A stretch of 64,000 nucleotides of DNA from Butyrivibrio proteoclasticus P6B7 (GCF_000622085.1 NZ_JHWL01000010.1:62001-126000); one strand, 5' to 3'; positions 26,039-35,771 are shown, counted from the stretch's first letter. Notes: generated by a model not told the origin, from the sequence alone. Numbers and translations: made by a program.

Positions 26039-26075
26039 AAAAACTCTGTCTCTCGCATGAGAGGCAGAGTTTTTA
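26037..26075. terminator. Bidirectional terminator
   Basis: AAACTCTGTCTCTC pairs with GAGAGGCAGAGTTT, with a T-run on each side. It serves the toxin gene on the plus strand and the beta-mannosidase gene on the minus strand. Confidence 0.9.
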
Positions 26076-26108
26076 TCATTTTTATAATTACCTGGTATTG
26101 TACAATAA

Positions 26109-28652
26109 TTACCTAATATCATAGACACTTCTAAGTCTCAACTTGCTCACATCTCCAGAGATAACCTCCACAGTCTTGCTGTCACCGTTGAGATCGAAGT
26201 AGTTATCTGAAAGAATAAGGTCTTCGTTCTCGTTGAGAATCTCGACACCGCGGGCATAAGCACTGGAGCTTACTGTGATCTTGTTGCCATCCACAACGGC
26301 TGCAAGCTTAGGATTTTCATACTTGAAGTACTTAGGCATTGTGAAAAGAACTGTTCCAGAAGAAACCACTTCACCGCCAACCACTGCCTCGTAGCTTACG
26401 TAATCCTCAAATCTGTCAGCATCGTCAAAGCGGTACTCCCCAGTCCAAACGCTGGAAAGAGCTGGAACTGAAAGTTCTTCAGAACCTTCTCTAATCACTT
26501 CACCGCTAGCCTTTCTAAGAGCCCACTTAAGAGTAGCCTTCACGTCCCTTCTAGTCTCGTTGGCAATGCTGAACTTAGCGCTCATGTCAATCTCTCTTGG
26601 AAGCCAGTTAAGCTGCATAGTATTAGTCATCTCGCCCTGTTCCTCACAGGAAACAAGGATAGGAGCGAAGAATCTCTTTTCCGCATAATGAAGAGCCTTA
26701 AGTCTTCCGCTGTAGTCGATACTTGACCAGGAAGCTACAGGCCAGCAGTCATTGAGCTGCCAAACCACAGCGCCCATGCAGCGTCCACGGTTACGTCTAA
26801 AGTGCTCAACGCCGTATCTGATAGCATCTGCCTGAAGCATCTGGGAAGCATAGATAAATGTGCTAAAGTCAGATGGATAGCGGTAAGTCTGCTGCATGTA
26901 GTTCATGATCTTACCGTTGGCAGCGCCGTTACGCTGGTGCTTTTCCATAATGTATGAGAAAGGATTCATATCCTCTTCATTGTCAGTGAAGGTCTCGATG
27001 GTCTTCATTGAAGGGAAAGCCTGGAAACCAAACTCAGACAGGAATCTGAAGTGGAACTTCCTGTACTCAGAAAATGGCTTGTTGCCATGCCAAACATCCC
27101 AGTAATGGACGTCGCCTCTGTTCTCGTCGTTAGGCTCATCGAAGGCTCCCCCTGAAGAAGGTGAAGCTGGCCAATAAGTAACGTATGGCGCATACTCCTT
27201 CATCATCTTAGGAAGGATGTACTCGTACATGATAGTGTAGTCGTGGGCTTCAGAAGGCTTACTTACCCAAACGCCCTGCTTAACGAACATCTCCATCTCG
27301 TTGTTACCACACATAAGTCCAAGAGACGCGTGGTGACGGAGCCTGATGATGTTGTCTCTGATCTCATGTCTGATATTATCTTCAAAATCAGTGGTCAGGT
27401 CATACACAGCGCAGGCGAACATGAAGTCCTCCCAAACCAGGATTCCCAGCTCGTCGCAGATATCAAAGAAGTAATCCTCAGGATAGTAGCCGCCGCCCCA
27501 GACTCTGATTGAGTTGTGGTTAGCAAAGGCCGCCTTCTCAAGAAGCTTTCTGGTAACGCTATCGTTAACCCTGCCTAGAAGGTGATCCTCAGGGATGTAA
27601 TCCGCACCCATGGAGAAAATCTTCACACCGTTAATAACGAAGCAGAACTCATTGCCCCACTGATCTGCAGCAGTGCTGAGCTCGCTCCTCCTAAGACCAA
27701 TCCTGCGGCTCCAGGAATCAAGCTCTTTTCCGCTCTCGTCCTTAAGTACAACCTCCACGCTATAGAGAGGGTGCTGGCCATAGCCGTTAGGCCACCAGAG
27801 CTTAGGGTTTGTAATAGTCATGTCAAAAGAGCTATCTCTTTTACCATCAAAAGTGCGAGACTGACTTGTTCCATCTGGCGCAGTTACTGTAACTTCATAT
27901 ATATAGTTCTCGTTAACCCAGTCTGCAGCAAGCTTCTTGCCACCAACTGTCATTCCATTAAAAACTGCAATATCCTCACGGTCTGAAGCAGTAAGATATG
28001 GAGCAAAGGTAAGAGTAACCTCTCCGCTCTCATTGCCGTCCTTGTCAATCACAACCTTAGAGTGATCCTGGAAAATATTAACGCTCTCAAGCCTTGCCTT
28101 ATCAAAGCAAAGAAGAGTTACAGGTCTGTAGATTCCTGCATCTGGAAGATGTGCGCCCCAGTCCCAGCCAAACATGCAGTGTGCCTTTCTAATGTGCACA
28201 AATCCTGGCATCGCATCCTCAGTTCCTCTTGTAGGCGCCTTAGCGTAGGCCTCCTCAATGAACTTTGTTGGTGAATGGAAAAGAACTTTCAATTCGTTCT
28301 CGTCCTTCAATAGCTCTTTTACGTCAAACTCCCATACCCTGTGCATGTTGTTGGTGCTGCCAAGAAGCTGACCGTTCAGCGTAACGTCAGCTAGTGTATC
28401 AAGGCCATCGAATCTAAGAAGCACAAACTCAGAAGCGCCCGCCTCTGCTGGCTTTTTGAAACTACAAACATACTCATAGTCGTTGTCCATGAGCTTTAAC
28501 GCCTTGTCCTCATTGTCCTTCCAGAAAGGATCCTCCATCTTGCCTTCGCGCAGAAGGTCTGTGTACACAGATCCAGGAACCACAGCGTTTATCTGCTCTG
28601 CATCCCCAGCCTTTCCCATTTTCCAATTTTCTTTTAACTCGTACTTGTACAT
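26109..28652 (-). CDS. GH2-type beta-mannosidase
   Basis: 847 residues; the ATG at 28652 is used, just after GGGAGG. No signal peptide, so cytoplasmic. The N-terminal sugar-binding domain (VLLRFDGLDTLADVTLNG) and an Ig-like domain precede the TIM barrel. SIRVWGGGYYPEDYFFDICDE, LMCGNNEMEM (acid/base Glu after Asn-Asn) and FLSEFGFQAFPS (nucleophile Glu) are the beta-mannosidase versions of the GH2 motifs, and WDWGAHLPDAGIYRP is specific to that branch. It would release mannose from imported manno-oligosaccharides. It is monocistronic. Confidence 0.93.
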   Translation of the reverse strand: MYKYELKENWKMGKAGDAEQINAVVPGSVYTDLLREGKMEDPFWKDNEDKALKLMDNDYEYVCSFKKPAEAGASEFVLLRFDGLDTLADVTLNGQLLGSTNNMHRVWEFDVKELLKDENELKVLFHSPTKFIEEAYAKAPTRGTEDAMPGFVHIRKAHCMFGWDWGAHLPDAGIYRPVTLLCFDKARLESVNIFQDHSKVVIDKDGNESGEVTLTFAPYLTASDREDIAVFNGMTVGGKKLAADWVNENYIYEVTVTAPDGTSQSRTFDGKRDSSFDMTITNPKLWWPNGYGQHPLYSVEVVLKDESGKELDSWSRRIGLRRSELSTAADQWGNEFCFVINGVKIFSMGADYIPEDHLLGRVNDSVTRKLLEKAAFANHNSIRVWGGGYYPEDYFFDICDELGILVWEDFMFACAVYDLTTDFEDNIRHEIRDNIIRLRHHASLGLMCGNNEMEMFVKQGVWVSKPSEAHDYTIMYEYILPKMMKEYAPYVTYWPASPSSGGAFDEPNDENRGDVHYWDVWHGNKPFSEYRKFHFRFLSEFGFQAFPSMKTIETFTDNEEDMNPFSYIMEKHQRNGAANGKIMNYMQQTYRYPSDFSTFIYASQMLQADAIRYGVEHFRRNRGRCMGAVVWQLNDCWPVASWSSIDYSGRLKALHYAEKRFFAPILVSCEEQGEMTNTMQLNWLPREIDMSAKFSIANETRRDVKATLKWALRKASGEVIREGSEELSVPALSSVWTGEYRFDDADRFEDYVSYEAVVGGEVVSSGTVLFTMPKYFKYENPKLAAVVDGNKITVSSSAYARGVEILNENEDLILSDNYFDLNGDSKTVEVISGDVSKLRLRSVYDIR

Positions 28653-28708
28653 ACTTCCTCCCAAATATAGAACTATATTCTATCTGTTGATTCACAACAA
28701 AATACTGT

Positions 28709-29644
28709 CTAATATGTTTTTACTTCAACTCCTTCATTTACGTAAACCGTAGTATTTTCCGACTTCCATACTCCTTTTAGTTTCGTATTTCCTTCTAAAT
28801 GTATCTCACTAATATCAGTTCCCATGCACTCCAAATTGACTAATTCTACATTTGCAGACAGGTCAATCTCTGTTATGTTGGTTGAATTAATTGCTAACGA
28901 AGCCAGTTTAGTATTACAGTGTAAATCCAACTCTGAAATCGCAGTATCACATACACTGAGCCTCAACAATTCAGCATTATTTGTTGTATCTATCTGTTCA
29001 AGCAAAGTACTGTCACACCACAATTCCGTCAAATTAGTATTGTTATTAATATCAATATAATCTATATTAGTGCCACTTATGTTTAATAATTCAAGCGCTA
29101 TATTTTTGCTAACATCAATTTGAGATAAATCCGTCATGTTACACCTTAAAACACTGATCTTAGCATTATTAGAAACATCTATATTTTTAATTGGATTACC
29201 TACCAGACTTAATTCTTCCAATGCTAAATTGTGTGAAACATTTACGTCTGTTAATTGACAATTATTACATATCAATACTCTCAAATTAGGAAAAAGTTCA
29301 ATTCCATCTAAATTTTCAACTTGTGAACTCGTAGCATATTCATTCCAAAATATAGCTATTTCTTCAACGTTTTCTATTTCTTCCTGATTCAACAAACCAT
29401 TTGAATCTTTATCAAATTCACTGGCTACATATTCTCTAAAACCATCATCTGGAAAAGCATCATTATCTATTAAAACAAAATTGCTATTCTCAAAATCATC
29501 AGTTGAACTCGTAGCTGTTTTTGTAATACTCGATGATGAAGAACTATTACTTTCAGACACAACAACATCATCACTCATGTTTGTAGAACAAGCACAACAC
29601 ATCATTAAAGAAATTAAACATATAAACATTTCATTATATTTCAT
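28709..29644 (-). CDS. Leucine-rich-repeat lipoprotein, candidate immunity protein of the LXG effector
   Basis: 311 residues from the ATG at 29644. Signal peptide with a Cys-rich lipobox (MMCCACS), Ser/Thr linker, then an EF-hand-like loop DKDSNGLLNQEE near residue 80. About eight leucine-rich repeats of roughly 20-21 residues follow (L.L...N.I..IDVSNN, ..IDINNNTNLTELWCD, ISELDLHCNTKLASL). It starts 21 bases after the effector stop, in the last place of a four-gene unit, where LXG immunity genes usually sit. An outside-facing lipoprotein would suit protection against a wall-degrading toxin. The immunity role is inferred. The region is AT-richer than its neighbours. Confidence 0.7.
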   Translation of the reverse strand: MKYNEMFICLISLMMCCACSTNMSDDVVVSESNSSSSSSITKTATSSTDDFENSNFVLIDNDAFPDDGFREYVASEFDKDSNGLLNQEEIENVEEIAIFWNEYATSSQVENLDGIELFPNLRVLICNNCQLTDVNVSHNLALEELSLVGNPIKNIDVSNNAKISVLRCNMTDLSQIDVSKNIALELLNISGTNIDYIDINNNTNLTELWCDSTLLEQIDTTNNAELLRLSVCDTAISELDLHCNTKLASLAINSTNITEIDLSANVELVNLECMGTDISEIHLEGNTKLKGVWKSENTTVYVNEGVEVKTY

Positions 29645-29665
29645 ATCCAACTTAAAGCCCCTATT

Positions 29666-31282
29666 TTATTCCATCATAGCTTTGTATATTATCCACGAAT
29701 CAGTGGCTCTCACCCCATCTGTAGCTGTATCTCCATTTTCATATATATCATAGAAATCAACAGCTGCTTGACGAACCAAAGCCTCGTTATCAAGATAGTT
29801 GTCACTTACTTCCCCTGAGTATAGTTCCTCATAATACAAAACCTTATCCAAAAACCACTGGCTAGACGTAAGTTCAAAAATAAGCATATCAGCTTCTGCT
29901 TTCGCAGCTTCCTTGAAGGATAACTTGCCATCCTGATCCCCCATGGCATCTGCCTTTTTGTAAAAATCAAGTAGATTCAAAACTCTCACTCCGTCGGTCC
30001 ACTGACAGCTTCCTATTCCCAAAATAACATCCGTTACATTATCACCATTTATATCTGCGCAATTATAAGTTTCAGGATTTGTATATTTTATTAAGGAAGA
30101 AATCAAAAGGCTATAGGATTCTAAATCCATTTCATACAGTAACTCATTAGCGTATATATCTTGAAAATCCACATTATACTCATCTCGATAATAATCCAAT
30201 ACTTTCTGAAGATATGAAGGTCTATTACTGGGATCATCATACGTAGTATCTTCAATATGCCCTACACCGCCTTCATTCCACACATTTCCAAGGACTGCAG
30301 CAATAAATTCTGGACTCTTCCCCTCGGCAAAAAGAGCTGCTGCCATTACCTGCATACCGGCTACTCTCTCTTCAGTCAGTTCTATCCCCAAAGCATTTTT
30401 CGTCCCTACTAAGTTTTCAAGCTTATATATATACTCCATTTGCTCTGCAGTTAGATCATATTCTCTAATTATTTCCCTAGCATCCTGATTTGAAATCTGA
30501 TAATACGGATCTCTTTCCATCTCTCGACGTTTTATTTTCTCTTTTAAAAGTTCCTGAACATCATTAAGATCACTAACGATTCCAAAATAAGCAGTCTTGA
30601 TATTTTTCAAGAAAAACCCATTCTGTCTAGGATTGTTAACCAAAACATTCATCAAAAGATTATCTGAATCTTGAACACTTTTTTGAAGTTTAGTTATTGC
30701 TAACGACAAATCCTGTGCATCGATGTATTCACACTCTTCTTCATCAAAAGAAATAAAGCGCTCTTTAACATCATTGATATAACCGTAAGAACTATTATCT
30801 CCCCCACATAAATCTATATAAGCGCCTTTGGCACTTGCATAGCATGGAACAGTAAATGTTGTAATATGTCCATACTTAGCTTTAATATACTCTGCTTTTC
30901 TTTCAATATTCATAGAATGACTATCTAAGTCTTTATATGCACCCTTGAAATCCGTCTCAACTTGCGCAAGAACTTGTGTTTCTAGTCTAGCATTCAAAGA
31001 AGCATCAACTTTTTCTGAGAATGATGTCATATAATGCTTATACATGCCAAGAAGTATTTCCTGCACTTCGCACAGTACTCCGTGAATTCCCAATTCTACA
31101 TCTCCCACATACTCTTTAGAAGCCTCAGCATCATCACCCTGATATGTGTCATTATTTATATACTTATCCAATTTTTCTTTTATCAAGTCTAGTTGTGAAG
31201 AGCACCTCCTAAAAATATCCTCCAACGCAACTATTATTTCCTGCGTTACTTCTGCATCAAAAATCTTATTATCCAAATCCAT
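29666..31282 (-). CDS. LXG-type (type VII secretion) effector with phage-tail-lysozyme-like C-terminal domain
   Basis: 538 residues, no signal peptide. Residues 1-250 are helical with the spacing of LXG delivery domains. Residues 312-435 match the phage tail lysozyme fold: AAALFAEGKSPEFIAAVLGN then WNEGGVG with candidate catalytic Glu337, and GIGSCQWTDGVRVLNLLDF, the usual GYG..QWTGGR element. EF-hand-like loops occur at about 409-417 (DINGDNVTD) and 448-456 (GDQDGKLSF). Two small LXG-partner-like genes lie upstream and a lipoprotein gene lies downstream. The predicted action is peptidoglycan cleavage in a rival cell. The LXG call rests on context and helix pattern rather than a strict motif. 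Confidence 0.75.
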   Translation of the reverse strand: MDLDNKIFDAEVTQEIIVALEDIFRRCSSQLDLIKEKLDKYINNDTYQGDDAEASKEYVGDVELGIHGVLCEVQEILLGMYKHYMTSFSEKVDASLNARLETQVLAQVETDFKGAYKDLDSHSMNIERKAEYIKAKYGHITTFTVPCYASAKGAYIDLCGGDNSSYGYINDVKERFISFDEEECEYIDAQDLSLAITKLQKSVQDSDNLLMNVLVNNPRQNGFFLKNIKTAYFGIVSDLNDVQELLKEKIKRREMERDPYYQISNQDAREIIREYDLTAEQMEYIYKLENLVGTKNALGIELTEERVAGMQVMAAALFAEGKSPEFIAAVLGNVWNEGGVGHIEDTTYDDPSNRPSYLQKVLDYYRDEYNVDFQDIYANELLYEMDLESYSLLISSLIKYTNPETYNCADINGDNVTDVILGIGSCQWTDGVRVLNLLDFYKKADAMGDQDGKLSFKEAAKAEADMLIFELTSSQWFLDKVLYYEELYSGEVSDNYLDNEALVRQAAVDFYDIYENGDTATDGVRATDSWIIYKAMME

Positions 31283-31318
31283 TAAAAAAGAGACTTCCCT
31301 CCATGTATTAATTATTTA

Positions 31319-31606
31319 TCATTGCACGTTCAAAGTATTTTTCGATTCTTCATCTACAAGAATCAATGACTCTTTTAGTTTATTAAGTGCTACTGGCAAA
31401 TTTTCACTGGTATGAGCGCCATAATTTTTTGTGCATTCCACCAAGTCGTGAAACAAACTGTTTAGTTTTGTTCCAGCACATGTTCCATTTAACTGATCCA
31501 TATTTGGAATATTATCAAGGCTATATCCATCAGCGGATTCTTTAATGCTGCCTGTTATATCTTCGAATACTTCGACATCTACTTTGATTATTTGATTATT
31601 TCCCAT
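31319..31606 (-). CDS. Small WXG100-like LXG partner (DUF5344/YwqI-like)
   Basis: 95 residues, two predicted helices around a central NSLFHDLVECTKNYGAH. The start IIKVDVEVFEDITGSIKESA resembles the YwqI/DUF5344 proteins coded just before LXG effectors in Bacillus and relatives. In the studied systems such proteins bind the LXG helices and escort the effector to the secretion machine. It begins after a GGAG site and ends 36 bases before the effector. No secretion machinery (EssC, YukD) is in this window. Confidence 0.65.
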   Translation of the reverse strand: MGNNQIIKVDVEVFEDITGSIKESADGYSLDNIPNMDQLNGTCAGTKLNSLFHDLVECTKNYGAHTSENLPVALNKLKESLILVDEESKNTLNVQ

Positions 31607-31663
31607 TAACTTGCTCCAATTATTTAAAAACTATTTGCGTCTATATGCCATAAAACATGGGAA

Positions 31664-32032
31664 TTATGCACAATTAAGTTGCCCTTCCAGATTTTGAACA
31701 TATAGCTGACAGTCATATATCTTTTGTTCTAATAATTCTATGCAACGATAAATATCGTCAAGGAACTGGCGCGTACTTCCCTGTGCATCTTCCACCTTAT
31801 CAGCACATACACCGGATAGTTCTTCAGCATCAATTAGTGTATTTCCTCTCCATCTTTCCGAACATGACATATCATAACTTGTTGTATACTCAAAGACGTT
31901 TTCTTCAATGCTGTTGTATTCTCTTTTTACATAAGAGGCCGCTTCTTCAAGCTCCATAATCTGTTCTTTATACTCCGCAATCTTAGCTTCAGCCTCACGA
32001 ATCAATTTTAGTATTTCTTCTATTTTTCCCAA
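31664..32032 (-). CDS. Small coiled-coil LXG partner (DUF5082/YwqH-like)
   Basis: 122 residues, almost wholly helical with long heptad-rich segments at 1-45 and 85-118. The start is a TTG at 32032: GGGAG lies eight bases upstream and no ATG occurs until residue 25. The helix-loop-helix with SCSERWRGNTL in the middle, where Trp lies at the turn, recalls WXG100 relatives and YwqH/DUF5082. It is the first gene of the effector unit. The family call is inferred mainly from position, size and fold. Confidence 0.62.
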   Translation of the reverse strand: MGKIEEILKLIREAEAKIAEYKEQIMELEEAASYVKREYNSIEENVFEYTTSYDMSCSERWRGNTLIDAEELSGVCADKVEDAQGSTRQFLDDIYRCIELLEQKIYDCQLYVQNLEGQLNCA

Positions 32033-32069
32033 TTAACTATCTCCCTGAATATTTCCTAATTCTTATTCT

Positions 32070-33446
32070 TTATAGCTCTTTTCCCATCTCCACATCGAAC
32101 TGCCTAAGCTCCGAAAATGCCAGTGGTACTGTGACCATCAGGGAGCAGATGTCGGCCCAGGCCTGAGTCATCTCAACGCCAAGGACTCCGAAGATCTGCG
32201 GAAGAATGAAAATCAGCGGAATGAAGAAGATTCCGTTGCGGGCGGAGGCTGTGATTGAGGCCTTTACGCCCTTTCCGATGGACTGGAGCATCATGTTAGA
32301 AATAACAAGGATTCCTGAAAGGGGCAGTGTTACTGACTGCCATCTAAGGGCGACCTTGCCCACTGCGATAACTTCAGGCTTTTTGTTGAAGATAGCGATA
32401 ACGTCCGGTGCAAAGTAGAAGCAGATTGCTCCAACGATGCACAGGAAAACGGTTGCGTACTTTACGCAGAACCAATATCCCTCTTTTACCCTATTCTTAA
32501 GACCTGCGCCGTAGTTGAAGGAGCAAACTGGCTGATATCCCTGGCCGAAGCCGATAAGAGCTGAAGCCATCATCATGATAACTCTTGTAGTAATGGACAT
32601 TCCTGCGATTGCAGCGTCTCCGCCAAAAGAGCCGGCCTGCTTATTAAGAAGGAATGTGGAAACTGCTGCCAAGCCCTGTCTGCACAGTGATGGCGCGCCT
32701 CCGTTGAGGATTTCCAAAAGGTAATGCGGATTCAACTTAACGTTAGAAGGCTTGAGTCTGATATTGCCGCCATGCTTTGTTCCTGCTAAAAGAACTATGA
32801 AGCTCATGATCTGTCCTGAAACCGTAGCGATGGCTGCGCCCTTAACTTCCATGTGGAAGCCCAGAATCAGAAGGGGATCCAGGATCATGTTGATGACAGC
32901 GCCGCTCATAAGGCCGATCATGGCGTAGATGGCGCTTCCCTGGAAACGAAGCTGGTTGTTGATAACAAACTGGGCCATCATAAATGGTGCGCCCCAGAGA
33001 ATAATTGAAAGATAATCTTCAGTATAGATAAGGGACTGAGCAGAGTCAGGGCCTAGGAATGCAGCAATTGAAGGCATATAGATGTTTCCAAGAATTGCCA
33101 TGGTAAAGCCTATGATCAGGGCCAGCGCAAATCCTGTTGAAGCCATCTCGTTGGCTTCCTTCATATCGCCCCTTCCAAGCATTCTTGAAAGGTAGTTGCC
33201 TGAACCATGTCCGCAGAAAAATCCGATGGCCTGAATAATTGCCATAACAGTAAAAGAAAGCCCCACGGCAGCTGTTGCCGCGGTGCTTATATCAAGATCT
33301 GTTGAAACCCTGGATACAAAGAATGTATCGGCGGTGTTGTAAATTGCCGTAACCAGCATGCTGAGGATCGTTGGCACTGAAAGTGACAGGATCAGCTTAG
33401 GTACCGGGGTTGTTGTTAAGTATTCTCTTTTATCTCGTGTTGCCAT
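32070..33446 (-). CDS. MATE-family multidrug efflux protein
   Basis: 458 residues, twelve predicted membrane segments. The ATG at 33446 (MATRDK) is preferred since AAGGAAG precedes it; an upstream ATG lacks a site. Typical MATE features: PVPKLILSLSVPTILSMLVT at the start, YNTADTFFVSRV in TM2, and the internal repeat GQGYQPVCSFNYGAG starting the second half. It exports cationic compounds using Na+ or H+. It reads in the same direction as the LXG unit 37 bases downstream, but a functional link is not shown. Confidence 0.9.
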   Translation of the reverse strand: MATRDKREYLTTTPVPKLILSLSVPTILSMLVTAIYNTADTFFVSRVSTDLDISTAATAAVGLSFTVMAIIQAIGFFCGHGSGNYLSRMLGRGDMKEANEMASTGFALALIIGFTMAILGNIYMPSIAAFLGPDSAQSLIYTEDYLSIILWGAPFMMAQFVINNQLRFQGSAIYAMIGLMSGAVINMILDPLLILGFHMEVKGAAIATVSGQIMSFIVLLAGTKHGGNIRLKPSNVKLNPHYLLEILNGGAPSLCRQGLAAVSTFLLNKQAGSFGGDAAIAGMSITTRVIMMMASALIGFGQGYQPVCSFNYGAGLKNRVKEGYWFCVKYATVFLCIVGAICFYFAPDVIAIFNKKPEVIAVGKVALRWQSVTLPLSGILVISNMMLQSIGKGVKASITASARNGIFFIPLIFILPQIFGVLGVEMTQAWADICSLMVTVPLAFSELRQFDVEMGKEL

Positions 33447-33575
33447 TGTTACTTCCTTGTTGTAAATACTAGTATTTCTATTATTCATCAGAATCGGCAT
33501 TGAAACTACCCGATTTCTGACTTATTTCATTTGTTTTTTGTCATTTGACACTCAGATCATGAGCTTTAAGTGTAT

Positions 33576-34928
33576 CTATTCTCCTTCATGAAGCGCATCA
33601 AATTTGGCCTTCATGGTTGGGTTGCCCCTGGTGAGCTTCTTGACGCTGACTTCATCCACCTTGTTATTGGCGATGCGGAGCTGATTGTCGGAACCAAGTA
33701 GCTCTTTTTTCACCTTCTCAAGATGCTGGATAGTCTTGTCGATCTCGTCGATGGCGCTATCAAAGTGTTTGTGGGCGATCTCGTAGTTCCTGCCAAAGTC
33801 GTCCTTGAACTTCATGAGGTTGTCCTCGAAGTTGGAGATGTCGATGTCCTGATTGCGGACCACTGCCAGCTCCTGCTTGTACATAAGGGCGTTCATGGCT
33901 GCGTTTCGAAGCAGCGTTATTATAGGGATAAAGCACTGCGGGCGCACAACGTACATCTTGTCATACTTGTAGGAAACATCAACAATTCCGGCATTGTAAA
34001 GCTCTGAATCGCTCTCAAGAAGTGACACCAGAACCGCATACTCGCACTTCTTCTCGTTGCGGTCCTTATCAAGCTCCTTGAAAAAGTCCTCGTTCTTGTG
34101 CTTGGTGGCGGTCTCATCCATCTCGTTCTTCATCTCAAACATGATGGAAATGATCTCAACGCCGTTCTCATCGCACTCACGGTAGATGTAATCGCCCTTA
34201 CTGCCTGAACGGGCGTCATTATCCTTTTCAAAATACGCATTCCTAAAGGCTGTTGCGCGAAGTTGGTTGAACTGGATCTCACAGTGCTGCTCCAAAGTCT
34301 CGCCCACCATCTTAGTGGACATCTTGGTCTTAAGGTCCTTGTAGAACTCAACCTCTTTTTCCTTCTGCTCCAAGAGGACCTTGCCCTTCTCCTTCTCCTG
34401 AATCAGCGCACTTTCCAGCTCTCTGCTTTTTTCGTTAAAAGAGCTTTCAAGCTCATGCTTCTCATCTTCGACTTTCTTCACGGCTTCGAGAACGGCAAGC
34501 TTTTGTTTGTCCTCAAATGTTCCAAGTTCAAGTGTTAGCTTATTATTCTTTTCTTCTGATTCTCTGAGCTTGTCCTTTAATGCCTCTATTTCACTTAGTT
34601 TCTCTTCCTTTACTTTCTCGAGATCACTAACTTGTATTTCTTTCAGTCTCTGAACTTCTTCTAACTTCTCTGTTCTTAACTTCTCTATCTCCCTGGCCTG
34701 CTCTGCAAGAGCCTTCTCGTACTCCTGCTTGGTCTTCAGGGTGATCTTGTCCTCCTGGGCAGCCAGCTCCAGCGCATGCTTCTCCTGCAAGCGCCTCTCA
34801 AGCTCTGAAGTCCTCTGAGATAGATCTTTTTCAAATTCCTTGTCACGTATCTGCTGTACGATCGAAGAAAGCTCTGTATCATCAACTGTAAACGCCTGTC
34901 CGCAATGTGGACACTTAAGTTCTGCCAT
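33576..34928 (-). CDS. DUF2130 coiled-coil protein with N-terminal zinc ribbon
   Basis: 450 residues. A short zinc-ribbon-like start (CPHCGQAF), then a charged coiled coil from about 25 to 215, then the conserved DUF2130 domain: GETLEQHCEIQFNQLRATAF, SGSKGDYIYRE, IMFEMKNE and KKCEYAVLVSLLE. The layout, with an acidic core and a KNE/K motif, is like PD-(D/E)XK-type folds and RmuC-like proteins; a DNA-related role is often suggested but not proven. Strong GGGGG site. It starts 19 bases past the truncated kinase gene. Confidence 0.8.
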   Translation of the reverse strand: MAELKCPHCGQAFTVDDTELSSIVQQIRDKEFEKDLSQRTSELERRLQEKHALELAAQEDKITLKTKQEYEKALAEQAREIEKLRTEKLEEVQRLKEIQVSDLEKVKEEKLSEIEALKDKLRESEEKNNKLTLELGTFEDKQKLAVLEAVKKVEDEKHELESSFNEKSRELESALIQEKEKGKVLLEQKEKEVEFYKDLKTKMSTKMVGETLEQHCEIQFNQLRATAFRNAYFEKDNDARSGSKGDYIYRECDENGVEIISIMFEMKNEMDETATKHKNEDFFKELDKDRNEKKCEYAVLVSLLESDSELYNAGIVDVSYKYDKMYVVRPQCFIPIITLLRNAAMNALMYKQELAVVRNQDIDISNFEDNLMKFKDDFGRNYEIAHKHFDSAIDEIDKTIQHLEKVKKELLGSDNQLRIANNKVDEVSVKKLTRGNPTMKAKFDALHEGE

Positions 34929-34947
34929 AATGTTCCCCCTTCTGCTT

Positions 34948-35229
34948 TTACTTACATAATCTCTGGAAGCTTATGAATGTATATCCCTTATCAAGGAAGT
35001 TCTTGGATCTACATCCCTGTCTGTTGTTGATAGTGCACTCTTCATACCTAACATAAGACTTCACATTAGAGCATGACAAAACCACAGAAGCCAAGCGCTC
35101 TGCAAGGCCTTCGTATCCCATTTGATTTTCTTTGTACCAGTAGCCATTGTCATAGTATTTAGGCTGGGTTCCGATAGAACTTCCTGCTATCATGACCATG
35201 GCCTGTGGGCTCAATGTATAGTTCTTCAT
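34948..35229 (-). pseudogene. Truncated HipA-like kinase, N-terminal part only
   Basis: 93 residues from the ATG at 35229, which overlaps the HTH gene stop (ATGA). SSIGTQPKYYDNGYWYKENQ followed by GYEGLAERLASVVLSCSNV matches the ATP-binding start of HipA-like kinases of Firmicutes (usual length about 300 residues). It ends at a stop after FISFQRLCK, so the catalytic Asp and activation segments are absent. The DUF2130 gene begins at once, with no trace of the missing two thirds. It may be a relic, or a residual binding domain. Confidence 0.65.
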
Positions 35230-35771
35230 ATTACTCTTACGTCCTCCCACGACAAATTCTCATCATGCATCTTAATCCAGAAAGTATCTGAATAATTCAC
35301 ACCATGTGACAGCTTAATAAATTCGTATGGATTGTTAGATGTCATGTGAGCCTGCTTTAATATCTCTTTTAGATCTGCTCTGCCATCCTCATAGCATCTG
35401 CTTTTCAAGAACGAATAAAATCGCTCAAGGTCAAGCTTCTCACCACAAAAGGGTTGTGACAGGCCATCTGGTATCTTCTTATCAAATCTAATCTTCTTCC
35501 TATCCTTGGACAGTTCAACGACGCATACCAGCTCATCCTTGTTCATCACGTCATAAACATAGTAGTCTACAGGAACAAAATCCATATCCATGTGAAGCTG
35601 ATACAGAATTGTCATAAGTGTCTCGAGACTGGGCATCTGCTTTCCTGATTCCATTCTGCTGTAATTAGACTGTTTGATACCACACTTGTCTGCAAGCTGA
35701 GTCTGTGTTAATCCAAGTTCCTTACGCCTACTTCTTATATTTGCCATTATGCGCTTATAAGCCTGTTCCAT
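35226..35771 (-). CDS. XRE-family HTH regulator with HipA-partner-like C-terminal domain
   Basis: 181 residues. Helix-turn-helix at about 13-65 (RRKELGLTQTQLADKCGIKQ). The second half (LSQPFCGEKLDLERFYSFL... SHGVNYSDTFWIKMHDENLS) resembles the segment that normally precedes or partners HipA-like kinases, so this is probably the antitoxin side of a HipBA/HipBST-like locus. It is translationally coupled to the truncated kinase by ATGA. Its promoter spacer holds a palindrome, consistent with autorepression. AGGAG precedes the start. Confidence 0.75.
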   Translation of the reverse strand: MEQAYKRIMANIRSRRKELGLTQTQLADKCGIKQSNYSRMESGKQMPSLETLMTILYQLHMDMDFVPVDYYVYDVMNKDELVCVVELSKDRKKIRFDKKIPDGLSQPFCGEKLDLERFYSFLKSRCYEDGRADLKEILKQAHMTSNNPYEFIKLSHGVNYSDTFWIKMHDENLSWEDVRVI

